Assembly (NCBI RefSeq): GCF_009647655.1
Contig: NZ_WJFD01000001.1
Coordinates: 1,302,001-1,366,000, forward strand
DNA: 64,000 nt
Reading direction: 5' to 3'
Source of the DNA: Chitinophaga sp. SYP-B3965
GTDB taxonomy: Bacteria > Bacteroidota > Bacteroidia > Chitinophagales > Chitinophagaceae
Below, piece by piece: positions 17,049 through 26,334 of this stretch. The translations under genes and the position numbers were made by a program. How positions within the stretch are numbered: the first letter of the stretch is position 1; each line of letters starts with the position of its first letter. Below the pieces are notes generated by a model. The model saw nothing but the letters and a program-made list of their open reading frames with translations, was not told the DNA's origin and searched no databases.

Positions 17049-17600
17049 ATGGCCTATCCCAGTAAAGTTATAACAAATCCAAAGAACGGCATGAGCCTTA
17101 AGTTTCTGCAGACGGCTAAAGACACCAATGGTGCGCTGCTCGAAATGGAAGCTACTTACCAGCCTCAGTCTACGGAACCTCCTTTCCATTATCATCCTTA
17201 CCAGGCGGAAGATTTCCTGATCATTGCAGGTGAAATGAAGCTCCGCATGAATGGTGAAAGCCGTATCCTTAAAGCGGGCGATCGCTTGCATATTCCTGCC
17301 AATACACCGCATTCCATGTATAATAATGGTCCGGCTATTGCGGTGACCAACTGGCAGGTACGTCCTGCTCTGAATATGGAACAGTTTTTCGAAACGACTA
17401 TCGGATTGGCCGCGGATGGGAAAACGAATGCGAACGGTGTTCCGAATATCCTGCAGGCTGCGCTGACCGTCAATAAATTCTCGTCTGTTTTCAGGATGGT
17501 GAAACCGCCTTACCTGGTTCAAAAGATCATCTTTGGGGTTTTGACGCCTTTTGCTTATTTGTTTGGGTATAAGCCTACTTATAAAAAGTACTTAAACTAG
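17049..17600 (+). CDS. Cupin-domain protein
   Basis: A 183-residue protein with a single cupin beta-barrel (about residues 20-120). The metal-binding motif is seen as P-F-H-Y-H-P-Y-Q-A-E-D-F near residue 46, followed by G-D-R-L-H-I-P-A-N-T-P-H-S near residue 80, which provide His and Glu ligands. The C-terminal part contains a hydrophobic stretch (about 150-175) that may associate with the membrane. The family is very diverse, so no substrate can be given. The start at 17049 follows from the -7 box at 17015-17022. Confidence 0.85.
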   Translation: MAYPSKVITNPKNGMSLKFLQTAKDTNGALLEMEATYQPQSTEPPFHYHPYQAEDFLIIAGEMKLRMNGESRILKAGDRLHIPANTPHSMYNNGPAIAVTNWQVRPALNMEQFFETTIGLAADGKTNANGVPNILQAALTVNKFSSVFRMVKPPYLVQKIIFGVLTPFAYLFGYKPTYKKYLN

Positions 17601-17633
17601 CAGGTCCTCTCCTGCTAAAAATCAATAATTTAG

Positions 17634-17740
17634 ATGAAATTACGTGTTGCAAGGCATACGAGTGATCTGGCGCCTATCCTGGCATTACGTTTGTGGACCC
17701 TGATGGATTCCGGATTGTTTTATCTAATATAGCTTTATGA
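17634..17740 (+). pseudogene. Remnant of a VOC/glyoxalase-family gene with internal deletion
   Basis: The ATG at 17634 begins M-K-L-R-V-A-R-H-T-S-D-L-A-P-I-L, a typical VOC N-terminus. After about 18 codons the sequence jumps, in another frame (from 17690), to F-V-D-P-D-G-F-R-I-V-L-S-N-I, the typical C-terminal strand of the same family. About 85-95 residues in between are missing, and the junction is not in frame. The second frame ends in a TGA that overlaps the ATG of the next gene (ATGA at 17737), showing the former operon coupling. Confidence 0.8.
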
Positions 17741-18090
17741 ACCTGGAGAAATTTCAACAATATTGCCTCTCTTTGCCTGGCACCTCTGAAGGACTTCCTT
17801 TTGGGGAAAATACGCTGGTGTTTTATGTGATGGGGAAAATGTTTGCTTTGACGGATATTGAGGAGTTTGAGAGTGCTAATCTCAAATGTGATCCTGATCA
17901 GGCTATTGAGCTACGGGAACGATATGAGGGTGTGCTACCCGGTTATCATATGAATAAGAAACACTGGAATACGGTGTTGTTTGATGGTTCTATTCCTGAT
18001 AAGTTATTCCTGCAATGGACGAAGGATTCTTATGATCTTGTTGTGGCGAAATTGCCTAAGAAAGTGCGGGAGGAATTGACTGGGGAGTGA
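17737..18090 (+). CDS. MmcQ/YjbR family protein
   Basis: A 117-residue protein of the MmcQ/YjbR family (double-wing DNA-binding-like fold). Typical features are the early L-P-G-T-S-E-G-L-P-F-G motif, K-M-F-A-L-T-D, the P-G-Y-H-M-N-K-K-H-W-N-T-V motif near residue 68 and the C-terminal S-Y-D-L-V-V. The cellular role of the family is not established. Its ATG overlaps the stop of the VOC remnant, so it was probably the second gene of a two-gene unit. Confidence 0.9.
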   Translation: MNLEKFQQYCLSLPGTSEGLPFGENTLVFYVMGKMFALTDIEEFESANLKCDPDQAIELRERYEGVLPGYHMNKKHWNTVLFDGSIPDKLFLQWTKDSYDLVVAKLPKKVREELTGE

Positions 18091-18120
18091 TGTGCTTAGG
18101 CAGGAAAATATCTTCGTTTA

Positions 18121-18158
18121 AGAAGCTCCGATGGGAATCCCATCGGAGCTTCTTTTAT
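18121..18158. terminator. Strong bidirectional terminator
   Basis: A 33-bp almost perfect palindrome: AGAAGCTCCGATGGGA, one base, and its reverse complement, followed by TTTT. It separates the MmcQ/YjbR gene from the convergent oxidoreductase gene. Confidence 0.88.
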
Positions 18159-18229
18159 TTAGGGATAGAACTTCTTTTTATGGAAGCCCTTCTGGCGGTT
18201 TAATAACGATCTTTCAAAAAAGAAAACCT

Positions 18230-19189
18230 TCAGCCCTCAGCCTCAATCAAAATGATCGTTTTGCCTCTGCTTTTTCTTTCACGGCTTTCTGCTATTGCTG
18301 CAGGGGCCTGTTCCAAGGATATTTTACGTTCTATTGGAATTTTTATTTCTCCTGTGTCTATTGCTTTACGGAGTTCATCCAGTGAGGCTGGTGAGCCCTT
18401 GGTTTCAAAGTTACCGCCATGGAGGTACTGGGCTTTTAAGGTTTCTTTATCTGCTACGAACTGCGTGGTCAATACTGTGCCCTCGGGTTTGACGAGGGTG
18501 GTCATTTTATGGAAGTCTTCTTTGTTGCTTACCAGGTCTATTAATACATCTACGCCATCAGGGTATAAATTGTGTACCTGCTCTTCTATAGAAGATTCTT
18601 TGTAATTCACTGTAGCTGCAGCTCCGAGGGCTATCATTCTTTCTGCTGCTGCAGGTGAAGAAACGGTTGCTATTACACGGATGCCTTTGGCGTTGGCCAA
18701 TTGGATAGTGAAGGAGCCGACTCCTCCGGTAGCGCCTATCAATAATACACTCTGGCCGCTTTGTAATCCTGCTTTTGTTAAGAGTTGAAGTCCTGTCATT
18801 CCTGCTGTGGGGGCTGCGGCAGCTTCTGCCAGGGAAATAGTTTCCGGGGCTATTGCCAATACTTTGGTTTCGGGAACTACTACGTATTCTGCATAGGAGC
18901 CTTCTCCTACCGGTTCATGCAACATCTGGCCGTATATTTTATCTCCTACCTTAAAACGCGTTACACCAGCTCCTATCTCTGTTACAACACCAGCGCCATC
19001 TACCCCCATGATCAATGGGAAAACATGGGCCATGTCATCTTTCATGATGCCATCTGTCATTTTCCAGTCGAAGGGATTGAGGCCGGCGGCGGCTAATTTG
19101 ATTTTAATGGAACCTTCTTTCACGGCGGGTTCCGGGAGGTCCATTACTAAAGGGAGTGTATTGAAGGAATTAACGGCTACTGCTTTCAT
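18230..19189 (-). CDS. NADP-dependent MDR-family oxidoreductase (quinone reductase-like)
   Basis: A 319-residue medium-chain dehydrogenase/reductase. The N-terminal GroES-like domain (residues 1-125) contains G-L-N-P-F-D-W-K and G-V-D-G-A-G-V-V; the Rossmann domain has G-A-T-G-G-V-G-S-F near residue 152. The structural zinc cysteines of alcohol dehydrogenases are missing, so it belongs to the zinc-free quinone oxidoreductase/zeta-crystallin group. It probably reduces quinones or activated double bonds with NADPH. The gene stands alone. Confidence 0.9.
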   Translation of the reverse strand: MKAVAVNSFNTLPLVMDLPEPAVKEGSIKIKLAAAGLNPFDWKMTDGIMKDDMAHVFPLIMGVDGAGVVTEIGAGVTRFKVGDKIYGQMLHEPVGEGSYAEYVVVPETKVLAIAPETISLAEAAAAPTAGMTGLQLLTKAGLQSGQSVLLIGATGGVGSFTIQLANAKGIRVIATVSSPAAAERMIALGAAATVNYKESSIEEQVHNLYPDGVDVLIDLVSNKEDFHKMTTLVKPEGTVLTTQFVADKETLKAQYLHGGNFETKGSPASLDELRKAIDTGEIKIPIERKISLEQAPAAIAESRERKSRGKTIILIEAEG

Positions 19190-19295
19190 TTGATGGTTTA
19201 AGAAATAACAAAATAAAACATTTTGAGTTGATTAAAAATAAGAATGGTTGGATGTTACTACTGTATCATCCAACCATTCATTTGACGGGTTCCCT

Positions 19296-19607
19296 TTAAC
19301 GATTTTTGCTAGGCTTACGACCACCACCATGGGAGGCCTTTCCACCTTTGCTGGCAATCATTTTTTGTTTCTCTTTATCCATCGCGGCAAAACCTCGTCT
19401 GCTGGGTGTTTTTGCAGGAGTACGTTCTTCTGCTATTTCACCTTCATTACGTTTGCGACGATCTTCTGCATCAAATTCATTTTCATCATAACCCTCGAGT
19501 TTATGATTCTTATCGTCATCAAATTCTTTTTGTCCCTGCCGTGATGTTTCTCTCATCGTGGGTGTAGACATTTCGCGGGCGCCGGAAGTTTTTGCTTGTG
19601 TGACCAT
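19296..19607 (-). CDS. KGG-motif stress-type small protein
   Basis: A 103-residue, very hydrophilic protein. Near the C-terminus it has R-G-F-A-A-M-D followed by A-S-K-G-G-K-A-S-H, the KGG repeat typical of GsiB/YciG-type general stress proteins. The middle is rich in Asp, Glu and Lys and is probably disordered. A role in desiccation or general stress is inferred from the family. The gene has 278 bp of upstream DNA before the next gene. Confidence 0.8.
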   Translation of the reverse strand: MVTQAKTSGAREMSTPTMRETSRQGQKEFDDDKNHKLEGYDENEFDAEDRRKRNEGEIAEERTPAKTPSRRGFAAMDKEKQKMIASKGGKASHGGGRKPSKNR

Positions 19608-19837
19608 AAATAAATGTTTGATATGGTTAAGAGTTAATTACCTGTCTTACAATACATAAGGGTAATTACCATGCCAAGGCAGTTAAATTATAGCTAAACG
19701 TGGGGAAAACAACTTTGGAAGTTATTGATATTTAAGTATTTATCTTCTACTGTTAATATTAAGTCAACGTATTTTGAGTCAACAACCGTGTGGAAACCTG
19801 TAGAATTTAGTACACTATCAGGGTTAGCGGGCAACAA

Positions 19838-19866
19838 AAAAGGCAAGGAGATTCCCCTTGCCTTTT
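19838..19866 (-). terminator. Terminator after the gyrA-TPR operon
   Basis: AAAAGGCAAGG (19838-19848) and CCTTGCCTTTT (19856-19866) pair; on the minus strand the stem is followed by TTTTTTG. Confidence 0.85.
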
Positions 19867-19885
19867 CTTATCAGAACACCTGTGT

Positions 19886-21136
19886 TTAGTTCAGGCCTTC
19901 GAGTTTTTTCTTTACTACTTCTACTTTATCATTCATGTTCTTGATAGCGTAGATCTTTTGCAGTGCATAGAGGCAGCTTTCGTAAGTACGTTTATCGCTG
20001 GGCTCCAGTTTGCCTTGTGCGGTGAAACCTGCATCTGCTTTCTCAAAGAAAGGCAGGGACTGGTTCATCAGTGCTTCCACTTTACCTTGCAGTTCTTTTG
20101 CTTTAGGAGAGCTTTGCAGTTTGCTTTCCATGCCGTTCAGTTCTTTGTTGAAAGCTACTGCGCGGTTGAAGAACAAAGCGCCTAACTGGAAGTTTGCGGT
20201 AGCATCTTCCGGTTTCAGCTCCAGGGCTTTTTTGTAAGCGCCTTCTGCTTTATTCATCATTTCATCGAAGTTAGCCGGCTTTGGCAGGTCTGAACCTTTT
20301 TCATCACGGGGATTAGCAAGGTTGTCCAGACGGATGGCGTAATCCAGTAACAGGGGGAAATCGGAAGGATTTTCCTGTACTTTCTTTTCCATCATACCGA
20401 TCAGATCGCCTGTTTTTCCTGTTTTGGAATAGTATAACATTTCCATATCGGAGAAACGTTTGTCTGCCGGGAAGTACTTTTTAGCGGAATCGATGGTAGC
20501 GATCCAGTTGGCGTTGTCGCCACGTTCTTCATATTGTTGTGCTAACACAACATACAAAGCTGGTTCACCTTTGAATTTCAGCGCTGCAGCTGCTTTCAGG
20601 CCTTCGAATGCTTCATCCTTTTTACCTGCCTGTTGAGCAGCATAACCGGAATAGAACACCATGGCTGTATCGCGGGGGATTGAGCCACCGAGATTTTTAC
20701 CGTTATAAAAATCTGCTACTTCGAAAGCTTTTCTGAAATAGCTGTAAGAGGAATCCCATTTCTGCTCATTCAGGTTACCGTAACCGGCGTTCCCGATGGT
20801 GGCATAAACGTTAAACATGCGGTTGTTCAGCTCAAGGAGAGCTTCTGGCAGTTTCGGATTGATTTCAAGCGCTTTCTTGAAAGACTCGTAAGCTACTATT
20901 GCATCTGCTGCACTTTTGTTCTTGGTAGCCAGTGCTTCGTGGATCTTACCTTTCACATACCAGGCCCTAGCGTCGTCCTTGGTTTTTTCGTTTTGAAGTG
21001 CTGCGTCGATATCTGCTTTAGCCAGATCGATCTTGTCGCTTTTCAAATACTCATCCGCACTGTTCACTTTTGCTTTTTGCGCCATGCCTGCGAGGGCTGC
21101 GCTGCAAAAGAGAAGAGATACAAATAGTTTTTTCAT
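19886..21136 (-). CDS. Secreted tetratricopeptide-repeat protein
   Basis: A 416-residue protein with a signal peptide (M-K-K-L-F-V-S-L-L, cleavage near residue 20 after M-A-Q). The rest is a series of TPR-like helix pairs, for example A-D-A-I-V-A-Y-E-S-F-K-K-A-L-E-I-N-P near residue 85 and a clear one near residue 320 (Y-K-K-A-L-E-L-K-P-E-D). It probably acts as a periplasmic scaffold. The ATG at 21136 is preferred over the TTG at 21145 because it opens the signal peptide. It follows gyrA after 45 bp and shares its operon. Confidence 0.88.
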   Translation of the reverse strand: MKKLFVSLLFCSAALAGMAQKAKVNSADEYLKSDKIDLAKADIDAALQNEKTKDDARAWYVKGKIHEALATKNKSAADAIVAYESFKKALEINPKLPEALLELNNRMFNVYATIGNAGYGNLNEQKWDSSYSYFRKAFEVADFYNGKNLGGSIPRDTAMVFYSGYAAQQAGKKDEAFEGLKAAAALKFKGEPALYVVLAQQYEERGDNANWIATIDSAKKYFPADKRFSDMEMLYYSKTGKTGDLIGMMEKKVQENPSDFPLLLDYAIRLDNLANPRDEKGSDLPKPANFDEMMNKAEGAYKKALELKPEDATANFQLGALFFNRAVAFNKELNGMESKLQSSPKAKELQGKVEALMNQSLPFFEKADAGFTAQGKLEPSDKRTYESCLYALQKIYAIKNMNDKVEVVKKKLEGLN

Positions 21137-21181
21137 GTGGCTCAAATTTTGAAATTAGCGTTAATTGTTTATGGGTTTTAG

Positions 21182-23773
21182 TTATGCTTCAGGTTCAGGT
21201 TCTACTGCTTCTTCTGTTGCAGTATTGGTATCATTGGTTTCAGTTTCCGTTTCAGTTATAATTCCTTCTTCTCCTTCTATAGCGGCTACTATTTCTTCCT
21301 CTTTGTCCAAACGTGCTACTGCTGCTATTTCATCGGAATCATCCATCCGGATCAAACGCACACCTTGTGTGGCGCGGCCTGCTTCACGGATATCTCCTAC
21401 TGCCATCCTGATGGTGATACCTGATTTACAGGTGATCATCAGGTCATTATGTTCTGTTACATCCAGGATAGCGATCAATGGTCCGGTTTTATCCGTTACG
21501 CTGATAGTTTTAACCCCTTTACCGCCACGGTTGGTGATCCGGTAATCGTCGATGTCTGTTCTTTTACCATATCCTTTTTCGGAAACAACGAGAACGGTAC
21601 GGGTTTTATCCTCCTTGTCTACACAAATCATACCAACCACTTCATCTTTGTCATTATCCACCTCAATCCCTCTCACACCAATGGCTCCACGGCCGGTATC
21701 CCTTACGGTTGCTTCAGGGAAGCGGATGGCGCGGCCGCTCTTAATGGCCATCATGATCTCGCTGTTACCGTTGGTGAGCTTGGCTTCCAGGAGTTGATCG
21801 CCTTCATTGATGGTAATGGCGTTCACACCATTTTGGCGCGGGCGGCTGAATTCTTCCAGCAATGTTTTCTTAATGATACCATTGCGGGTGCATAACACAA
21901 TATAATGGTTGTTGATGAATTCGGTATCGCCGAGATCTTTGATATCAATGATCGCGCGGATCTTATCGTCAGACGGAAGGGTGATCAGGTTTTGGATGGC
22001 ACGGCCTTTACCAGACTTTTCACCTTCAGGGATTTCGTATACTTTCATCCAGAACAGGCGTCCTTTTTCTGTAAAGAACAGCATGGTATGGTGGGTAGAT
22101 GCTACGAAGAGGTGTTCGATAAAATCTTCATCGCGTGTTTTTCCTCCTATTGCGCCACGGCCGCCACGTTTCTGCTGACGGAAATCGTAAGCGGAAGTAC
22201 GTTTGATATAACCCAGGTGGGAAATGGTGATCACCACATCTTCTTCTGCGATGATATCTTCTATGCGCATTTCTGCTGCGAGGTACTGGATCTCTGTTTT
22301 ACGTTCATCTCCGAATCTCTTTTTCACATCTTCCAGTTCGTCTTTGATGATCTGCATCCTTAATCCTTCATCTGCGAGAATATCTTTCAGGTGACCGATA
22401 AACTTCATGATCTCATCATATTCATCACGGATCTTGTCGCGCTCCATGCCTGTTAAACGTTGCAGGCGCAACTCCAGGATGGCTTTGGACTGGATCTCAG
22501 ACAACTCGAAGTTGGTCATCAATCCTTCGCGCGCAACTTCCGGTGTAGTTGAGTTCCTGATCAGGGCAATCACTTCATCGAGGTGATCTAATGCGATCAG
22601 GTAACCTTGTAAGATGTGTGCTTTTTTCTCTGCTTCGCGGAGTTGATATTTCGTACGGCGGATCACTACTTCATGACGGAATTCCAGGAACTCTTCCAGT
22701 AATTCTTTCAGGTTGAGCACTTTTGGCCGTCCTTTTACGAGTACCACGTTGTTGATACCGTAAGAGGTTTGCAGTTCTGAGTATTTGTATAACTGGTTGA
22801 TGATAACGTTAGGAATGGCTTCACGCTTGAGGTCTATTACCAGGCGCATACCTTCCCTGTCACTTTCATCTCTTACATCAGAAATACCTTCTATCACTTT
22901 ATCATTCACGAGCTGTGCTATCTTTTGATGCAGCACTGCTTTGTTCACCTGGTAAGGCAGTTCGTATATGATCAGTTTTTCTTTACCTGTTTTGCTGGTT
23001 TCAGACATGATCTTACCACGTACCACTACTCTGCCGCGGCCGGTTTCGAAACCAAGCTTTACTCCTTCAAATCCATAAATGATACCACCTGTGGGGAAAT
23101 CGGGCGCTTTTACATGTTTGATCAGTTCGTCTATGGTGATGTTACGGTCATCGATCATGGCGGCTAAGCCTTCTACCAATTCCGTAAGATTATGCGGCAT
23201 GATGTTGGTGGCCATACCTACGGCAATACCGGAAGCTCCGTTTGCCAGCAGGTTGGGGATACGGGTAGGTAATACTACGGGTTCCTCCAGGGTATCATCG
23301 AAGTTAAGTGTGAAGTCTACAGTGTCTTTATCCAGATCCTCGAGCATAGCTTCGGCGATCTTTTGCAGACGAACCTCTGTATAACGCATAGCTGCCGGAG
23401 AGTCGCCATCTATGGAACCGAAGTTTCCCTGTCCGTCTATCAGCATGTAGCGTAATGACCATGGCTGGGCCATCCGCACCATTGTATCATACACGGAAGC
23501 GTCACCGTGGGGATGGTATTTACCCATTACGTCCCCAACGATACGGGCTGACTTTTTGTAAGGTTTGTTATGTGTATTTCCTAATTCATTCATCCCGAAC
23601 AACACTCTGCGGTGAACGGGTTTAAAACCGTCTCGCACATCCGGCAGCGCACGACCTACGATCACCGACATGGAATAGTCGATATACGCGGTTTTCATCT
23701 GCTCTTCAATGTTGACCTGAACAATTCTACCGTCCTCCTTTTGATTGTCTTGATTGTCCGTGTTCTCTATCAT
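21182..23773 (-). CDS. gyrA: DNA gyrase subunit A
   Basis: An 863-residue DNA gyrase A subunit that introduces negative supercoils together with GyrB. The breakage-reunion domain covers about residues 12-500; the catalytic Tyr lies in the A-A-M-R-Y-T-E motif near residue 131. The C-terminal DNA-wrapping domain of six beta-pinwheel blades follows (about 510-830, with the GyrA box Q-x-R-G-G-K-G seen as Q-K-R-G-G-R-G), then an acidic tail. In the quinolone-resistance region [10 protein letters not shown], the position equal to E. coli Ser83 is Ala92, while Asp96 equals Asp87. Promoter at 23818-23847. Confidence 0.97.
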   Translation of the reverse strand: MIENTDNQDNQKEDGRIVQVNIEEQMKTAYIDYSMSVIVGRALPDVRDGFKPVHRRVLFGMNELGNTHNKPYKKSARIVGDVMGKYHPHGDASVYDTMVRMAQPWSLRYMLIDGQGNFGSIDGDSPAAMRYTEVRLQKIAEAMLEDLDKDTVDFTLNFDDTLEEPVVLPTRIPNLLANGASGIAVGMATNIMPHNLTELVEGLAAMIDDRNITIDELIKHVKAPDFPTGGIIYGFEGVKLGFETGRGRVVVRGKIMSETSKTGKEKLIIYELPYQVNKAVLHQKIAQLVNDKVIEGISDVRDESDREGMRLVIDLKREAIPNVIINQLYKYSELQTSYGINNVVLVKGRPKVLNLKELLEEFLEFRHEVVIRRTKYQLREAEKKAHILQGYLIALDHLDEVIALIRNSTTPEVAREGLMTNFELSEIQSKAILELRLQRLTGMERDKIRDEYDEIMKFIGHLKDILADEGLRMQIIKDELEDVKKRFGDERKTEIQYLAAEMRIEDIIAEEDVVITISHLGYIKRTSAYDFRQQKRGGRGAIGGKTRDEDFIEHLFVASTHHTMLFFTEKGRLFWMKVYEIPEGEKSGKGRAIQNLITLPSDDKIRAIIDIKDLGDTEFINNHYIVLCTRNGIIKKTLLEEFSRPRQNGVNAITINEGDQLLEAKLTNGNSEIMMAIKSGRAIRFPEATVRDTGRGAIGVRGIEVDNDKDEVVGMICVDKEDKTRTVLVVSEKGYGKRTDIDDYRITNRGGKGVKTISVTDKTGPLIAILDVTEHNDLMITCKSGITIRMAVGDIREAGRATQGVRLIRMDDSDEIAAVARLDKEEEIVAAIEGEEGIITETETETNDTNTATEEAVEPEPEA

Positions 23774-23817
23774 TATGTTATTGGTTTACAGGTTTTTCAG
23801 CCCTTTTAAATGAAGAG

Positions 23818-23847
23818 CAAATATAACGTATTCAGCCCGTATTTAAA
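23818..23847 (-). promoter_or_regulatory. gyrA promoter
   Basis: On the minus strand TTTA (23844-23847), 18 bp, TATATTTG (23818-23825), a full -7 match. It leaves a leader of about 40 nt. Confidence 0.7.
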
Positions 23848-23911
23848 GGGTTTGGGGGCTTAATGTTAATAAAAAATGAAGGGTGTTCCGCTGCCCTCCT
23901 TTTTCCTGTTG

Positions 23912-23942
23912 TTTGACCTTAAAACAATTTGTCCTACTTTCG
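23912..23942 (+). promoter_or_regulatory. Promoter of the saccharopine-dehydrogenase-like gene
   Basis: TTTG (23912-23915), 19 bp, TACTTTCG (23935-23942; 7 of 8 matches). The leader would be about 175 nt, unusually long for this window. No riboswitch fold was recognised in it. Confidence 0.6.
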
Positions 23943-24125
23943 CGTCATCTCCGGTAAATGTTTGTAAGTTGGCAGGCTATTTGTTTATAACCCTGTGAAA
24001 ATCAGAGCATAAATGAATGGAAGGGAATAATTCAGCTATTACGCCTTATTCGATGGCTTATCTGAACATTAACGGGACTTTATTGTTTACTCCCTGTAGT
24101 TTTTAACCATTTTCTATAAAAATTT

Positions 24126-25451
24126 ATGAAGAGTATTCTATTGTTTGGTGCCGGAAAATCTGCTACCTGCCTGATAGACTATTTGCTGGCCAACGCTCCA
24201 CGACAGAAGTGGCATATCACTGTTGTGGACAATGATCTGATGCTCATCAAATCTAAGATCGGCAAATCGTACTACGCTACACCTGCTGCCATTGACATTA
24301 ACGACGAACCCGTACGGCAGCAGCTTATCCAGGAAGCGGAATTGGTTATTTCTCTTTTACCTCCTGCCCTTCACATTGTGATAGCCAGGGATTGCCTGAA
24401 ATTCTCCCGGAACCTGCTTACTGCTTCTTACATTGATCCTGAGATCCGCAAGCTGGAAAAGGAAATTGAGAAAGCAGGGCTGCTTTTCATGTATGAAATG
24501 GGGCTGGACCCGGGTATCGACCACATGTCTGCCATGAAATTGATCCATTCCATTGAAAAGAAAGGCGGACAGATCTATTCCTTCAAATCTTACTGCGGCG
24601 GGCTTATTTCACCAGAAAGTAATGATAACCCCTGGTGTTACAAGATCTCCTGGAATTCCCGCAATATTGTACTGGCGGGTGTTTCCGGTGCCACTTACCG
24701 GGAAAAGGGGAAAGTGAAGGAAATAGAGTACCAGCAATTGTTTGATCAGTCCAAAACCGTACAGATACCAGGACTTGGGAAACTGGCCTTTTATCCTAAC
24801 CGGGATTCCCTGAACTATGTGGATGTGTATGCACTGAGCAATATCCCTACTTTCATGCGGGCCACTTTGCGATATCCTGAATTTACCGAAGGCTGGAATG
24901 CTTTGGTGAAGCTGGGTTTAACGGACGATACTAAAAAACATCATACGGATAATATGCCCTATTTCAAATGGGCAGCGCAACATATCAAAGTAAATAAGGA
25001 ACTCACGAATGAGGAAAATATAGCCCAGTTCCTGGGGGTAAGTAGCAAAAGCAAACTGATCCGCCAGCTGAAATTCCTGGGTATTCTCAACGGGGAATTG
25101 ATTAACTTAGGAGAACAGACCAATGCCGGGGTGTTGCAACATGTATTGGATGTTCGGTTGAAGATGGAGCCCTCTGATAAAGACATGATCGTTATGCTGC
25201 ATGAGATAGAGTTCGAGCGCAGGCACATGGGCACCAAGTTACATAGCTACATGATCGTTCAGGGAGAAGATAATCTCCGTACCGCCATGGCAAAAACGGT
25301 GGGATTACCTTTGGGCATTATGGCCAAACTGGTACTCTCCGGCCAGGTGGAATTAAAAGGATTACATATACCAGTGATGCCGGAGATCTATAATCCGGTA
25401 CTCAGGGAACTGGAAGAACACGATATCAGATTCGAAGAGAGTTTTGAGTAG
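24126..25451 (+). CDS. Saccharopine dehydrogenase family protein
   Basis: A 441-residue protein. An N-terminal Rossmann fold (G-A-G-K-S-A-T-C-L near residue 8) is followed by the catalytic/substrate domain with Y-E-M-G-L-D-P-G-I-D-H-M near residue 125 and Y-C-G-G-L near residue 157, as in saccharopine reductases (LYS9-like). In lysine metabolism such enzymes interconvert saccharopine and aminoadipate semialdehyde plus glutamate. Whether this member works in lysine degradation or on a related opine-like substrate cannot be told from sequence. It has a long leader and a strong terminator, so it is monocistronic. Confidence 0.9.
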   Translation: MKSILLFGAGKSATCLIDYLLANAPRQKWHITVVDNDLMLIKSKIGKSYYATPAAIDINDEPVRQQLIQEAELVISLLPPALHIVIARDCLKFSRNLLTASYIDPEIRKLEKEIEKAGLLFMYEMGLDPGIDHMSAMKLIHSIEKKGGQIYSFKSYCGGLISPESNDNPWCYKISWNSRNIVLAGVSGATYREKGKVKEIEYQQLFDQSKTVQIPGLGKLAFYPNRDSLNYVDVYALSNIPTFMRATLRYPEFTEGWNALVKLGLTDDTKKHHTDNMPYFKWAAQHIKVNKELTNEENIAQFLGVSSKSKLIRQLKFLGILNGELINLGEQTNAGVLQHVLDVRLKMEPSDKDMIVMLHEIEFERRHMGTKLHSYMIVQGEDNLRTAMAKTVGLPLGIMAKLVLSGQVELKGLHIPVMPEIYNPVLRELEEHDIRFEESFE

Positions 25452-25498
25452 CAAGAAATTTTTCCTGTGGTAAACTCCGTTTGATGATCAAAGTATGG

Positions 25499-25527
25499 AG
25501 CCGCCTGTATTGGGCGGCTTTTTTTAT
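25499..25527. terminator. Terminator between convergent genes
   Basis: AGCCGCC (25499-25505), a 7-bp loop, GGCGGCT (25513-25519), then a T-tract. Confidence 0.88.
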
Positions 25528-25647
25528 TGGGCTGAGTGTTTGCCGCGCAGCAAAGGGCGGATTTTTTTATTTTTTGGGGTAGTAGTTTTTTTATTTGGAA
25601 GTAGTTTTTGTTTGGGCGGATTTTTTATTTGCAGGTACTAATCTGTT
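25528..25647. repeat. T-rich intergenic repeats related to the 32483 array
   Basis: It contains TTTGCCGCGCAGCAAAGGGCGG, nearly the same as the first unit of the array at 32483, plus two GGCGGATTTTTTATTT-type copies (near 25556 and 25617). Confidence 0.6.
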
Positions 25648-26334
25648 TTATTCGGCCACTAACAATTTCAACAACTCCTCCACTCCTTCTGTAGCTGGCT
25701 TTTCTATGAGATGATAGTCTGAACCTTTTATGGGAGGGATCTTTTTATCGATGATATATTTGGGAATGCCTGGTCTGAGATAATCTACCAAACCTGCAGC
25801 AGGATAGACATTCAGTGAAGTGCCAATGAGCACAAACACATCTGCCTGTACTATTTCAAGTATGGCGGGTTCTATCATGGTGACTGCTTCGCCGAACCAA
25901 ACTACATGCGGGCGGAATTGTCCGCCATCTGCTGCGAGGTCTCCCATTTGGATGTCTCCTGTGATGGGGAACAGTTCTGTTTCGTTTAACTCGCTGCGCA
26001 TTTTGGCGATCTCTCCATGCAGGTGTAAAACCCTTGTGGAGCCTGCGCGTTCATGCAAGTCGTCTATGTTTTGTGTGATGATGTGTACGTCGAAATGTTC
26101 TTCCAGTTTAGCGAGGCCGATGTGTGCTATGTTGGGTTGTGCGTTCATCACATCTTTGCGGCGCATGTTGTAGAAGTTCTGTACGAGGGCAGGATCTTTT
26201 TGCCAGCCCATGGGTGAAGCAACTTCGTAAATATCGTATCCTTCCCAGAGGCCATCACTGTCCCGGAAAGTACGGAGACCGCTTTCTGCGCTGATGCCAG
26301 CACCTGTGAGTACTATGAGTTTAGGTTTATTCAC
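25648..26334 (-). CDS. Sir2-family NAD-dependent protein deacylase, cysteine-free
   Basis: A 228-residue sirtuin. It has the NAD-binding G-A-G-I-S-A-E-S-G motif near residue 11, Q-N-I-D-D-L-H near residue 88, catalytic H-L-H-G near residue 104 and G-T-S-L-N-V-Y-P near residue 172. The F-Y-N-M-R-R motif carries the Tyr and Arg that mark class III desuccinylases/demalonylases such as CobB. The protein has no cysteine at all, so the usual four-Cys zinc site is absent. The start is GTG and overlaps the stop of the EVE gene (GTGA). It removes acyl groups from lysines, using NAD. Confidence 0.92.
   Translation of the reverse strand: MNKPKLIVLTGAGISAESGLRTFRDSDGLWEGYDIYEVASPMGWQKDPALVQNFYNMRRKDVMNAQPNIAHIGLAKLEEHFDVHIITQNIDDLHERAGSTRVLHLHGEIAKMRSELNETELFPITGDIQMGDLAADGGQFRPHVVWFGEAVTMIEPAILEIVQADVFVLIGTSLNVYPAAGLVDYLRPGIPKYIIDKKIPPIKGSDYHLIEKPATEGVEELLKLLVAE

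Noticed and set aside
23943..24125. Riboswitch in the long leader of the saccharopine-dehydrogenase-like gene
   Set aside because: No recognisable lysine or other riboswitch core, and no hairpin with T-tract before the start.
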